The notes beneath the pieces were generated by a model. It did not search any database. It was not told the DNA's origin and saw only the letters and a list, made by a program, of their open reading frames with translations. DNA of 64,000 bases from Acanthosepion esculentum (lineage: Eukaryota; Mollusca; Cephalopoda; Sepiida; Sepiidae): positions 5,429,501-5,493,500 of the forward strand of contig CAXIWW010000817.1 in assembly GCA_964036315.1 (NCBI GenBank), read 5' to 3'. Of the stretch, positions 24,110 through 36,792 are shown piece after piece. Both the position numbers and the translations under genes were made by a program. Numbering within the stretch: the stretch's first letter is position 1; every line of letters starts with the position of its first letter.

Positions 24110-26740
24110 TGGGGGTCGTCTGCGTTGGACTTTCTGGGACTGTGAGTCGTCACCGTGGGACTTTCTGGGACTGTCTCATGGGTTGGGGGTCGTATGCGTG
24201 GGACTTTCTGGGACTGTCCCCTTGGTGGGGGTGTCTTCTGCGTAGGACATTGTGGGACTGGGGGTCGTCTGCGTGGGACTTTCTGGGACTGGGGGTTGAC
24301 CGCGTGGGACTTTCTGGGACAGTCTCCAGGGTAGGGGGTCGTCTTTTTGGGACGTTCTGGGACTGTCACCTGGGTGGAGGGTCGTCTTCGTGGGACTTTC
24401 TCGGACTGGGGCTCGTCGGCGTGGGACTTTCTGGGACTGTGGTTTGTCAACGTGGGACTTTCTGGGACTGTCTCCTGGGTGGGGTTCGTCTGCGTGGGAC
24501 GTTCTGGGACTGTCTCCTGGGTGGGGGGTCGTCTGCATGGGACTTTCTGGGACTGGGGGTCGTCTGCGTATGATTTTCTGGGACTGTCTCCTGGGTGGGG
24601 GGTCGTCAGTTTCGGTCTTTCTGGGACTGTCTCCTTGGTGGGGGGTCGTCTGCATGGGACTTTCTTGGACTGACTGGTCTGCGTGGGACTTTCTGGGACT
24701 GGTGGTCGTCTGCGTGGGACTTTCTTGTACTGTCCCTGGGTTGGGGGTCGTCTGCGTGCGACTTTCTGGGACTGGGCGTTTTCTGCGTGGGACTTTCTGG
24801 GACTGTCTCCTGTGTGGGGGTTCGTCTGCGTGGGACATTCTGGGACTGGGTGTCGTCTGCGTGGGACTTTCTGGGAGTGTCTCCTGGGTGGGGGTCGTCT
24901 GCGTGGGACTTTCTGGGACTGGGCTCGTCTGCGCGGGTCTTTCTGGGATTTTCTCCTGGGTGGGGGGTCGTCTGCGTGGGACTTTCTGGGACTGTCTCCT
25001 GGGTGGGGAGTCGTCTGCGTGGGACTTTCTTGGACTGGGGTCGTCTGCGTGGGACTTTCTGTGCCTGTCTCCTGGGTGGGCGTCGTCTGTGTGGGACTTT
25101 CTGGGACTGGGGGTCGTCTGCGTGGGACTTTCTGGGACTGTCTCCTGGGTGGGAGGTCGTCTGCGTGGGACTTTCTGGGACTGTCTCCTGGGTGGATAGT
25201 CGTCTGCGTGGGACTTTCTGAGACAGGGGTTCGTCTGCGTGGGTCTTTCTGGTACTGACTCCTGGGTGGTGTTTCGTCTGCGTGGGACTTTCTGGGACTG
25301 TCTCCTGGGTGGGGGGGTTCTGCGTAGGACTTTGTGGGACTGGTGGTCGTCTGCGTGGGACATTCTGGGATTGGGTGTCGTCTGCGTTGGACTTTCTCGG
25401 ACTGTTTCCTGGGCGGGGAGTCGTCTGCGTGGGACTTTCTGAGACTGGGGGTCGTCTGCGTGGGTCTTTCTGGTACTCTCTCCTGGGTGGGTGGGTCCTC
25501 TCCGTGGGACTTTCTGGGACTGTCTCCTGGGTGGAGAGTCCACTGCGTGGGATTTTCTTGGACTGGGAGTCGTCTGCGTGGGACTTTCTGCGACAGGGTG
25601 TCTTCTGCGTGGGACTTTCTGGGACTAGGTGTCGTCTGCGTGGGAATTTCTGGTAATGTCTCCTTGGTTGGGGGCGTCATCGTGGGACTTTCTCGGACAG
25701 TGGGTCGTCTCCGTGGGACTTTCTGGGACTGTCTCATGGGTGGGGTGTCGTCTGCGTGGGACTTTCTGGGACTGTTTCCTTGGTGGGGGGCTCGTCTGCG
25801 TAGGACATTGTGGGACTGATGGTCGTGTGCGTAGGACTTTCTGGGACTGGGGGTCGTCTGCGTGTTACTTTCTGGGACTGTCTCCTGGGTGGGGGCTCTT
25901 CTGTATGGGACTTTCTTGGACTCGGGGTCGTCTGCGTGGGTCTTTCTTGGACTCTCTCCTGGGTGGGGAGTCGTCTGCGTGGGACTTTCTGGGACTGTCT
26001 CCTGGGTGGGGATTCTTCTGCCTGGGACTTTCTGAGACTGGGTGTCATCTGCGTGCTAGTTTCTGGGACTGTCTCCTGGGTGGGGGTCGTCTGCGTGGGA
26101 CTTTCTGGGACTGGGCTCCTCTGCGTGGGACTTTCTGGGACTTTCTCATGGGTGGGGGTTCGTCTGCGTGGGACTTTCTGGGACTGTCTCCTGCGTGGGA
26201 GGTCGTCTACTTGGGACTTTCAGGGACTCTCTTCTGTGTGGGGGATCGTCTGCGTGGGACTTTCTGGGACTGTCTCCTTGGTGGGGGGCGTCTACGTGCG
26301 TTATTCTGGGACTGTGGGTCGTCTGCGTGGGACATTCTGGGACTGTCACCTGGGTGGGGATTCGTCTGCCTGGGACTTTCTGTGACTGGGTGTCATCTGC
26401 GTGGTAGTTTCTGGGACTGTCTCCTGGCTGGGGGTCGTCTGCGTGGGACTTTCTGGGACTGGGCTCGTCTGCGTGGGTCTTTCTGGGATTTTCTCCTGGG
26501 TGGGGGGGTCATCTGCGTGGGACTTTCTGGGACTGTCTCCTGGGTGGGGAGTTGTCTGCGTGGGACTTTCTGGGACTGGGGTCGTCTGCGTGGGTCTTTC
26601 TGGGACTGTCTCCTGGGTGGGGGTTCGTCTGCGTGGGACTTTCTGGGACTGTCTCCTGCGTGGGAGGTCGTCTGCTTGGGACTTTCAGGGACTGGGTGTC
26701 GTCTGCGTGGGACTTTCTGGGACTGGTGGTCGTCTGCGTG
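24110..26740 (+). repeat. SatA long-range duplication, copy 2
   Basis: This is the counterpart of 18675-21465, with one net loss of about 160 bp near 25000. Its right part (about 25455-26470) occurs again at 27469-28440 with an offset of 2014 bp. Part of that segment is then carried into the 3372 bp tandem duplication, giving four or more copies of one segment. Confidence 0.85.
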
Positions 26741-27847
26741 GGTCTTTCTTGGACTCTCTCCTGGGTGGGTTGTCGTCTGCGTGGGACTTTCTGGGACTGT
26801 CTCCTGGTTGGGGGTAGTCTGCGTGGGACTTTCTGGGACTGTCTCCTGGGTGGGGAGTCGTCTGCTTGGGACTTTCTGAGACAGGGGGTCGTCTGCGTGG
26901 GTCTTTCTGGTACTGACTCCCTGGTGGGGGTCCGTCTGCGTGGGACTTTCTGGGACTGTCTCCTGAGTGGAGGGTTCTCTGCGTGGGATTTTCTGGGACT
27001 GGGTGTCGTCTGCGTGGGACTTTCTGGGACAGGGGGTCTTCTGCGTGGGACATTCTGGGACTGGGGTTCGTCTTCGTGGGACTTTCTGGGACTGGGGGTT
27101 GTCTGCGTGGGACTTTCAGTGACTCTCTTCTGGGTGGGGGATCGTCTGCGTGGGACTTTCTGGGACTGTCTCCTTGGTGGGGGGCGTCTGCGTGGGACAT
27201 TCTGGGACTGTGGGTCGTCTGCGTTGGACTTTCTGGGACTGTCTCCTGGGTTGGGGTCGTCTGCGTGGGACTTTGTGGGACTGGTGGTCGTCTGCGTGGG
27301 ACTTTCTGGGACTGGGGGTCGTCTGCGTGTTACTTTCTGGGACTGTCTCCTGGGTGGGGGGTCGTCTGTATGGGACTTTCTAGGACTCGGGTTCGTCTGC
27401 GTGGATCTTTTTTGGACTCTCTCCTAGGTGGGGGGTCTTCTGCGTGGGACTTTCTGGGACTGGGCTCGTCTGCGTGGGTCTTTCTGGTACTCTCTCCTGG
27501 GTGGGTGGGTCCTCTCCGTGGGACTTTCTGGGACTGTCTCCTGGGTGGAGAGTCCACTGCGTGGGATTTTCTTGGACTGGGAGTCGTCTGCGTGGGACTT
27601 TCTGGGACAGGGTGTCTTCTGCGTGGGACTTTCTGGGACTAGGTGTCGTCTGCGTGGGAATTTCTGGTAATGTCTCCTTGGTTGGGGGCGTCTGCGTGGG
27701 ACTTTCTCGGACAGTGGGTCGTCTCCGTGGGACTTTCTGGGACTGTCTCATGGGTGGGGTGTCGTCTGCGTGGGACTTTCTGGGACTGTCTCCTTGGTGG
27801 GGGGGTCGTCTGCGTAGGACATTGTGGGACTGATGGTCGTGTGCCTA

Positions 27848-30800
27848 GGACATTCTGGGACTGGGGGTCGTCTGCGTGTTACTTTCTGGGACTGTCTCCT
27901 GGGTGGGGGGTCTTCTGTATGGGACTTTCTTGGACTCGGGGTCGTCTGCGTGGGTCTTTCTTGGACTCTCTCCTGGGTGGGGAGTCTTCTGCGTGGGACT
28001 TTCTGGGACTGTCTCCTGGGTGGGGATTCTTCTGCCTGGGACTTTCTGAGACTGGGTGTCATCTGCGTGCTAGTTTCTGGGACTTTCTCCTGGGTGGGGG
28101 TCGTCTGCGTGGGACTTTCTGGGACTGGGCTTTTCTGCGTGGGACTTTCTGGGACTTTCTCATGGGTGGGGGTTCGTCTGCGTGGGACTTTCTGGGACTG
28201 TCTCCTGCGTGGGAGGTCGTCTACTTGGGACTTTCAGGGACTCTCTTCTGGGTGGGGGATCGTCTGCGTGGGACTTTCTGGGACTGTCTCCTTGGTGGGG
28301 GGCGTCTGCGTGCGTTATTCTGGGACTGTGGGTCGTCTGCGTGGGACATTCTGGGACTGTCACCTGGGTGGGGATTCGTCTGCCTGGGACTTTCTGTGAC
28401 TGGGTGTCATCTGCGTGGTAGTTTCTGGGACTGGGCTCGTCTGCGTGGGTCTTTCTGGGATTTTCTCCTGGATGGGGGGGGCGTCTGCGTGGGACATTCT
28501 GGGACTGTCTCCTGGGTGGGGAGTCGTCTGCGTGGGACTTTCTGGGACGGGGGTCGTCTGCGTGGGTCTTTCTGGGACTGTCTCCTGGGTGGGGGTTCGT
28601 CTGCGTGGGACTTTCTGGGACTGTCTCCTGCGTGGGAGGTCGTCTGCTTGGGACTTTCAGGGACTAGGTGTCGTCTGCGTGGGACTTTCTGGGACTGGTG
28701 GTCGTCTGCGTGTTACTTTCTGGGACTGTCTCCTGGGTGGGGTGTCGTCTGTATGGGACTTTCTTGGACTCGGGGTCGTCTGCGTGGGTCTTTCTTGGAC
28801 TCTCTCCTGGGTGGGTTGTCGTCTGCGTGGGACTTTCTGGGACTGTTTCCTGCGTGGGAGGTCGTCTGCTTGGGACTTTCAGGGACTGGGTGTCGTCTGC
28901 GTGGGACTTTCTGGGACAGTCTCCTGGGTGGGGTTCGTCCGCGTGGGACTTTCTGGGACTGGGGGTCGTCTGCGTGGGACTTTCTGGGACTGTCTCCTGG
29001 TTGGGGGTAGTCTGCGTGGGACTTTCTTGGACTGTCTCCTGTGTGTGGAGTCGTCTGCTTGGGACTTTCTGAGACAGGGGGTCGTCTGCGTGGGTCTTTC
29101 TGGTACTGACTCCCTGGTGTGGGTCCGTCTGCGTGGGACTTTCTGGGACTGTCTCCTGAGTGGAGGGTTCTCTGCGTGGGATTTTCTGGGACTGGGTGTC
29201 GTCTGCGTGGGACTTTCTGGGACAGGGGGTCTTCTGCGTGGGACATTCTGGGACTGGGGTTCTTCTTCGTGGGACTTTCTGGGACTGTCTCCTTGGTGGG
29301 GGGGTCGTCTGCGTGGGACTTTCTGGGACTAGGGGTCGTCTGCGTGGGAATTTCTGGGTTTGTCTCCTTGGTGGGGGGCGTCTGAGTGGGACTTACTGGG
29401 ACTGTGGGTCGTCTCCGTGGGACTTTCTGGGACTGTCTCATGGGTGGGGGGTCGTCTGCGTGGGACTTTCTGGGACTGGGGGACGTCTGCGTGTTACTTT
29501 CTGGGACTGTCTCCTGGGTGGGGGGTCGTCTGTATGGGACTTTCTAGGACTCGGGGTCGTTTGCGTGGATCTTTTTTGGACTCTCTCCTAGGTGGGGGGT
29601 CTTCTGCGTGGGATTTCTCGGACTGTCTCCTGGATGGGGAGTCGTCTGCCTGGGACTTTCTGAGACTGGGTGTCGTCTGCGTGGTAGTTTCTGGGACTGT
29701 CTCCTGGGTGGGGGTCGTCTGCGTGGGACTTTCTGGGCTGGGCTCGTCTGCGTGGGACTTTCTGGGACTGTCTCCTGGGTGGGGGGTAGTCTGCGTGGGA
29801 CTTTCTGGGACGGTCTCCTAGGTGGGGAGTCGTCTGCTTGGGACTTTCTGAGACAGAGGGTCGTCTGCTTGGGTCTTTCTGGTACTGAATCCTGGGTGGG
29901 GGTCCGTCTGCGTTGGACTTTCTGGGGCTGTCTCCTGGGTGGGGGTCGTCTACGTGGGACTTTCTGGGACTGGGCTCGTCTGCGTGGGACTTTCTGGGAC
30001 TGTCTCCTCGGTGGGGAGTCGTCTGCGTGGGACTTTCTGGGACTAGGGGTCGTCTGCGTGGGAATTTCTGGGTTTGTCTCCTTGGTGGGGGGCGTCTGCT
30101 TGGGACTTTCTGGGACTGTGGGTCGTCTCCGTGGGACTTTCTGGGACTGTCTCATGGGTGGGGCTCGTCTGCGTGGGACTTTCTGGGACTGTCTCCTGGG
30201 TGGGGGGTCGTCTGCGTAGGACTTTATGGGACTGGTGTTCGTCTGCGTGGGTCTTTCTGGGACTGGGTGTCGTCTGCGTGTTACTTTCTGGTACTGTCTC
30301 CTGGGTGGGGGGGGTCGTCTTTATGGGACTTTCTAGGACTCGGGGTCGTCTGCGTGGATCTTTTTTGGACTCTCTCCTGGGTGGGGGGTAGTCTGCGTGG
30401 GACTTTCTGGGACTGTCTCCTGGGTGGGTGTTCGTCTGCGTGGGATTTTCTGGGACTGGGTGTCGTGTGCGTGGGACTTGCTGGGACACTCTCCTGTCTG
30501 GGGGTCGTCTGCGTGGGACTTTCAGGGACTGGGTGTCGTCTGCGCTGGTCTTTCTTGGACTGTCTCCTGGGTGGGGGGTCGTCTGCGTGGGACTTTCTGG
30601 GACTGTCTCCTGGGTGGGGGTCGTCTGCGTGGGATTTTCTGGGACTGTCTCCTGTCTGGGGGTCGTCTGCGTGGGACTTTCTGGGACTGGCTACTGGGTG
30701 TGGGGTCGTCTGCGTGGGATATCTAGGACTGCATGGGACTTTCTGGGACTGGGGGTCCTCTTTATGGGTCTTTCTGGTACAGTCTCCTGGGTGCGGTGTC

Positions 30801-31219
30801 GTCTGCGTGGGATTTTGTGGGACTGGGGGTCGTCTGCGTGGGACTTTCTGGGACTGGGGGTCGTCTGTGTGGGACTTCCTGGGACTGTCTCCTGGGTGGG
30901 GTGTCGTCTGCGTGGGACTTTCTGGGACCGGGGGTCGTCAGCGTGGGTCTTTCTTGGACTGGGTGTCTTCTGCGTGGGACTTTCTGGGAGTGTCTCCTGG
31001 GTGGGTGTCGTCTGTTTGGGACTTTCTGGGACTGTCTCCTGGGTGGGCGTCGTCTGCGTGGGACTTTCTGGGACTGTCTCCTGGGTGGAAGGTTGTCTGC
31101 GTGGGATATCTGGGACAGTCTCCTGGGTGGGGGGTCGTCTGCTTGGGACTTTCTGGGACTGGGGGTCGTCTGCGTGGGTCTTTCTTGGTCTCTCTCCTGG
31201 GTGAGGGGTCTTCTGCGTG
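27848..31219 (+). repeat. SatA 3372 bp tandem duplication, copy 1
   Basis: The homology starts at 27848 (GGACATTCTGGGACTGGGGG) and runs without a break into copy 2 at 31220. Every internal landmark I compared sits exactly 3372 bp from its partner, including an 8-base G run (30307/33679) and the rare words at 28470/31842 and 29118/32490. I saw no substitution or indel in the stretches compared. This points either to a very recent event or to an assembly duplication. Confidence 0.92.
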
Positions 31220-34200
31220 GGACATTCTGGGACTGGGGGTCGTCTGCGTGTTACTTTCTGGGACTGTCTCCTGGGTGGGGGGTCTTCTGTATGGGACTTT
31301 CTTGGACTCGGGGTCGTCTGCGTGGGTCTTTCTTGGACTCTCTCCTGGGTGGGGAGTCTTCTGCGTGGGACTTTCTGGGACTGTCTCCTGGGTGGGGATT
31401 CTTCTGCCTGGGACTTTCTGAGACTGGGTGTCATCTGCGTGCTAGTTTCTGGGACTTTCTCCTGGGTGGGGGTCGTCTGCGTGGGACTTTCTGGGACTGG
31501 GCTTTTCTGCGTGGGACTTTCTGGGACTTTCTCATGGGTGGGGGTTCGTCTGCGTGGGACTTTCTGGGACTGTCTCCTGCGTGGGAGGTCGTCTACTTGG
31601 GACTTTCAGGGACTCTCTTCTGGGTGGGGGATCGTCTGCGTGGGACTTTCTGGGACTGTCTCCTTGGTGGGGGGCGTCTGCGTGCGTTATTCTGGGACTG
31701 TGGGTCGTCTGCGTGGGACATTCTGGGACTGTCACCTGGGTGGGGATTCGTCTGCCTGGGACTTTCTGTGACTGGGTGTCATCTGCGTGGTAGTTTCTGG
31801 GACTGGGCTCGTCTGCGTGGGTCTTTCTGGGATTTTCTCCTGGATGGGGGGGGCGTCTGCGTGGGACATTCTGGGACTGTCTCCTGGGTGGGGAGTCGTC
31901 TGCGTGGGACTTTCTGGGACGGGGGTCGTCTGCGTGGGTCTTTCTGGGACTGTCTCCTGGGTGGGGGTTCGTCTGCGTGGGACTTTCTGGGACTGTCTCC
32001 TGCGTGGGAGGTCGTCTGCTTGGGACTTTCAGGGACTAGGTGTCGTCTGCGTGGGACTTTCTGGGACTGGTGGTCGTCTGCGTGTTACTTTCTGGGACTG
32101 TCTCCTGGGTGGGGTGTCGTCTGTATGGGACTTTCTTGGACTCGGGGTCGTCTGCGTGGGTCTTTCTTGGACTCTCTCCTGGGTGGGTTGTCGTCTGCGT
32201 GGGACTTTCTGGGACTGTTTCCTGCGTGGGAGGTCGTCTGCTTGGGACTTTCAGGGACTGGGTGTCGTCTGCGTGGGACTTTCTGGGACAGTCTCCTGGG
32301 TGGGGTTCGTCCGCGTGGGACTTTCTGGGACTGGGGGTCGTCTGCGTGGGACTTTCTGGGACTGTCTCCTGGTTGGGGGTAGTCTGCGTGGGACTTTCTT
32401 GGACTGTCTCCTGTGTGTGGAGTCGTCTGCTTGGGACTTTCTGAGACAGGGGGTCGTCTGCGTGGGTCTTTCTGGTACTGACTCCCTGGTGTGGGTCCGT
32501 CTGCGTGGGACTTTCTGGGACTGTCTCCTGAGTGGAGGGTTCTCTGCGTGGGATTTTCTGGGACTGGGTGTCGTCTGCGTGGGACTTTCTGGGACAGGGG
32601 GTCTTCTGCGTGGGACATTCTGGGACTGGGGTTCTTCTTCGTGGGACTTTCTGGGACTGTCTCCTTGGTGGGGGGGTCGTCTGCGTGGGACTTTCTGGGA
32701 CTAGGGGTCGTCTGCGTGGGAATTTCTGGGTTTGTCTCCTTGGTGGGGGGCGTCTGAGTGGGACTTACTGGGACTGTGGGTCGTCTCCGTGGGACTTTCT
32801 GGGACTGTCTCATGGGTGGGGGGTCGTCTGCGTGGGACTTTCTGGGACTGGGGGACGTCTGCGTGTTACTTTCTGGGACTGTCTCCTGGGTGGGGGGTCG
32901 TCTGTATGGGACTTTCTAGGACTCGGGGTCGTTTGCGTGGATCTTTTTTGGACTCTCTCCTAGGTGGGGGGTCTTCTGCGTGGGATTTCTCGGACTGTCT
33001 CCTGGATGGGGAGTCGTCTGCCTGGGACTTTCTGAGACTGGGTGTCGTCTGCGTGGTAGTTTCTGGGACTGTCTCCTGGGTGGGGGTCGTCTGCGTGGGA
33101 CTTTCTGGGCTGGGCTCGTCTGCGTGGGACTTTCTGGGACTGTCTCCTGGGTGGGGGGTAGTCTGCGTGGGACTTTCTGGGACGGTCTCCTAGGTGGGGA
33201 GTCGTCTGCTTGGGACTTTCTGAGACAGAGGGTCGTCTGCTTGGGTCTTTCTGGTACTGAATCCTGGGTGGGGGTCCGTCTGCGTTGGACTTTCTGGGGC
33301 TGTCTCCTGGGTGGGGGTCGTCTACGTGGGACTTTCTGGGACTGGGCTCGTCTGCGTGGGACTTTCTGGGACTGTCTCCTCGGTGGGGAGTCGTCTGCGT
33401 GGGACTTTCTGGGACTAGGGGTCGTCTGCGTGGGAATTTCTGGGTTTGTCTCCTTGGTGGGGGGCGTCTGCTTGGGACTTTCTGGGACTGTGGGTCGTCT
33501 CCGTGGGACTTTCTGGGACTGTCTCATGGGTGGGGCTCGTCTGCGTGGGACTTTCTGGGACTGTCTCCTGGGTGGGGGGTCGTCTGCGTAGGACTTTATG
33601 GGACTGGTGTTCGTCTGCGTGGGTCTTTCTGGGACTGGGTGTCGTCTGCGTGTTACTTTCTGGTACTGTCTCCTGGGTGGGGGGGGTCGTCTTTATGGGA
33701 CTTTCTAGGACTCGGGGTCGTCTGCGTGGATCTTTTTTGGACTCTCTCCTGGGTGGGGGGTAGTCTGCGTGGGACTTTCTGGGACTGTCTCCTGGGTGGG
33801 TGTTCGTCTGCGTGGGATTTTCTGGGACTGGGTGTCGTGTGCGTGGGACTTGCTGGGACACTCTCCTGTCTGGGGGTCGTCTGCGTGGGACTTTCAGGGA
33901 CTGGGTGTCGTCTGCGCTGGTCTTTCTTGGACTGTCTCCTGGGTGGGGGGTCGTCTGCGTGGGACTTTCTGGGACTGTCTCCTGGGTGGGGGTCGTCTGC
34001 GTGGGATTTTCTGGGACTGTCTCCTGTCTGGGGGTCGTCTGCGTGGGACTTTCTGGGACTGGCTACTGGGTGTGGGGTCGTCTGCGTGGGATATCTAGGA
34101 CTGCATGGGACTTTCTGGGACTGGGGGTCCTCTTTATGGGTCTTTCTGGTACAGTCTCCTGGGTGCGGTGTCGTCTGCGTGGGATTTTGTGGGACTGGGG

Positions 34201-34591
34201 GTCGTCTGCGTGGGACTTTCTGGGACTGGGGGTCGTCTGTGTGGGACTTCCTGGGACTGTCTCCTGGGTGGGGTGTCGTCTGCGTGGGACTTTCTGGGAC
34301 CGGGGGTCGTCAGCGTGGGTCTTTCTTGGACTGGGTGTCTTCTGCGTGGGACTTTCTGGGAGTGTCTCCTGGGTGGGTGTCGTCTGTTTGGGACTTTCTG
34401 GGACTGTCTCCTGGGTGGGCGTCGTCTGCGTGGGACTTTCTGGGACTGTCTCCTGGGTGGAAGGTTGTCTGCGTGGGATATCTGGGACAGTCTCCTGGGT
34501 GGGGGGTCGTCTGCTTGGGACTTTCTGGGACTGGGGGTCGTCTGCGTGGGTCTTTCTTGGTCTCTCTCCTGGGTGAGGGGTCTTCTGCGTG
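31220..34591 (+). repeat. SatA 3372 bp tandem duplication, copy 2
   Basis: This is an apparently identical second copy of 27848-31219. Homology to the start of copy 1 continues to about 34608, where GGGACTGGAGG replaces GGGACTGGGGG and the sequences part. That is the expected trace of an unequal exchange between similar units. Confidence 0.92.
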
Positions 34592-35544
34592 GGACATTCT
34601 GGGACTGGAGGTCGTCTGCGTGGGTCTTTCTGAGACTGTCTCCTGGGTGGGGGTCGTCTGCGTGGGATTTTCTGGGACTGTCTCCTGTCTGGGGGTCGTC
34701 TTCGTGGGACTTTCTTGGACTGGGGTTTGTCAGCGTGGGACTTTCTGGGACTGTCTCCTGGGTGGGTTCGTCTGCGTGGGATGTCTAGGACTCTCTCCTG
34801 GGTGGAGGTTCGTCTTCATGTGACTTTCTGGGACTGGGGGTCTTTTGCGTTGAACTTTCTGGGACTGTCTCCTGCGTGGGAGGTCGTCTGCGTGGGACTT
34901 TCAGGGACTGGGTGTCGTCTGCGTGGGTCTTTCTGGGACTGTCTCCTGGGTGGTGGTCGTCTGCCTGGGACTTTCTGGGACTGAAGGTCGTCTGCGTTGG
35001 ACTTTCTGGGACTGTCTCCTTGGTGTGGGGTAGTCTGCGTGGGACTTTCTGGGACTGTCTCCTGGGTGGGTGTTCGTCTGCGTGGGACTTTCTGGGACTG
35101 TCTCCTGGGTGGGTGTTCGTCTGTGTGGGATTTTCTGGGATTGGGGATCGTCTGCGTGGGACTTGCTGGGACACTCTCCTGTCTGGGAGTCGTCTGCGGG
35201 GGACTTTCTGGGACTGTCTCCTTGGTGGGGAGTCGTCTGCGTGGGATATCTAGGACTGTCTCCTGGGTGGTGTGTCGTCTGCATGGGACTTTCTGGGACT
35301 GTGGGTTGTCTGCATGGGTCTTTCTTATACACTCTCCTGCGTGCGGTGTCGTCTGCGTGGGATTTTGTGGGAGTGGCGGTCGTCTGCGTGGGACTTTCTG
35401 GGACTGGGGGTCGTCTGCGTGGGTCATTCTAGGACTCTCTCCTGGGTGGGGGAGTCGTCTGCGTGGGACATTTTGGGACTGTTTCCTGGGTGGGGACTCG
35501 TCTGCGTGGGACTTTCTGGGACTTGGGGTAGTCTACGTGAGTCT

Positions 35545-36080
35545 TTCTGGGACAGTCTGTTTCCTGGGTGCGGTGTCGTCTGCGTGGGACTTGTGGTACT
35601 GATGGTCTTCTGCGTGGGACTTTCTGGGACTGTCTCCTGGGTGGGGTATCGTTGGTTTGGGACGTTCTGGGACTGTCTCCTGGGTGGGGGTCCTCTGCGT
35701 GGGACTTTCTGGGATTGTCTCCTGGCTGGGGGTCGTCTGCAGGGAAATTCCTAGGACTGGGGGTCGTCTACGTGGGACTAACTGGGACTGTCACCTGGGT
35801 GGGGGGTCGTCTGCGTGGGACTTTCTGGGACTGTCTCCTGGGTGGGTGTTCGTCTGCGTTGGATTTTCTGGGACTGGGGGTCGTCTGCGTGGGAATTGCT
35901 GGGACACTCTCCTGTCTGGGGGTCGTCTACGTGGGACTTTCTGGATCTGGCTCCTGGGTGTGGGGTCGTCTGCGTGGGATATCTAGGACTGTCTCCTGGG
36001 TGGGGTGTCATCTTCATGGGACTTTCTGGGACTGGGGGTCGTCTGCATGGGTCTTTCTGGAACAGTCTCCTTGGTGCGGT
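35545..36080 (+). repeat. SatA 712 bp-offset duplication, copy 1
   Basis: This segment contains the rare words GGGACTAACTGGG (35774) and GGGATATCTAGGACTG (about 35978). It is repeated about 712 bp downstream. The copies differ at many sites, so the event is older than the 3372 bp duplication. Confidence 0.75.
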
Positions 36081-36256
36081 GGGACTTTATGGGACTGTCT
36101 CCTGGGTGGGGGTCGTCTGGGTGGGGGTCGTCTGCGTTGGTCATTCTGGTACTCTCTCCTGTGTGGAGGGTCGTCTGCGTGGGACATTTTGGGACTGTTT
36201 CCTGGGTGGGGACTCGTCTGCGTGGGACTTTCTAGGACTGGGGGTCGTCTGCGTGG

Positions 36257-36792
36257 GTCTTTCTGGGACAGTCTCCTGGGTGCGGTGTCGTCTGCGTGGG
36301 ACTTTGTGGGACTGGTGGTCTTCTGCGTGGGACTTTCTGGGACTGTCTCCTGGGTGGGGGTCGTCTGTTTGGGACTTTCTGGGACTGTCTCCTGGGTGGG
36401 GGTCGTCTGCGTGGGACTTTCTGGGATTGTCTCCTGGCTGGGGGTCGTCTGCATGGGACTTCCTAGGACTGGGGGTCGTCTGCGTGGGACTAACTGGGAC
36501 TGTCTCCTGGGTGGGGGGTCGTCTGCGTGGGACTTTCTGGGACTGTCTCCTGGGTGGGTGTTCGTCTGCGTGGGATTTTCTGGGACTGGGGTCGTCTGCG
36601 TGGGAATTGCTTGTACACTCTCCTGTCTGGGGTTCGTCTGCGTGGGACTTTCTGGGACTGGCTCCTGGGTGTGGGGTCGTCTGCGTGGGATATCTAGGAC
36701 TGTCTCCTGGGTGGGGTGTCGTCTTCATGGGACTTTCTGGGACTGGGGGTCGTCTGCATGGGTCTTTCTGGTACAGTCTCCTTGGTGCGGTG
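36257..36792 (+). repeat. SatA 712 bp-offset duplication, copy 2
   Basis: This is the partner of 35545-36080, with GGGACTAACTGGG at 36486. After about 36792 the two diverge: copy 1 continues into a shortened unit near 36080, while copy 2 keeps the normal GTGTCGTCTGCG. Confidence 0.75.
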
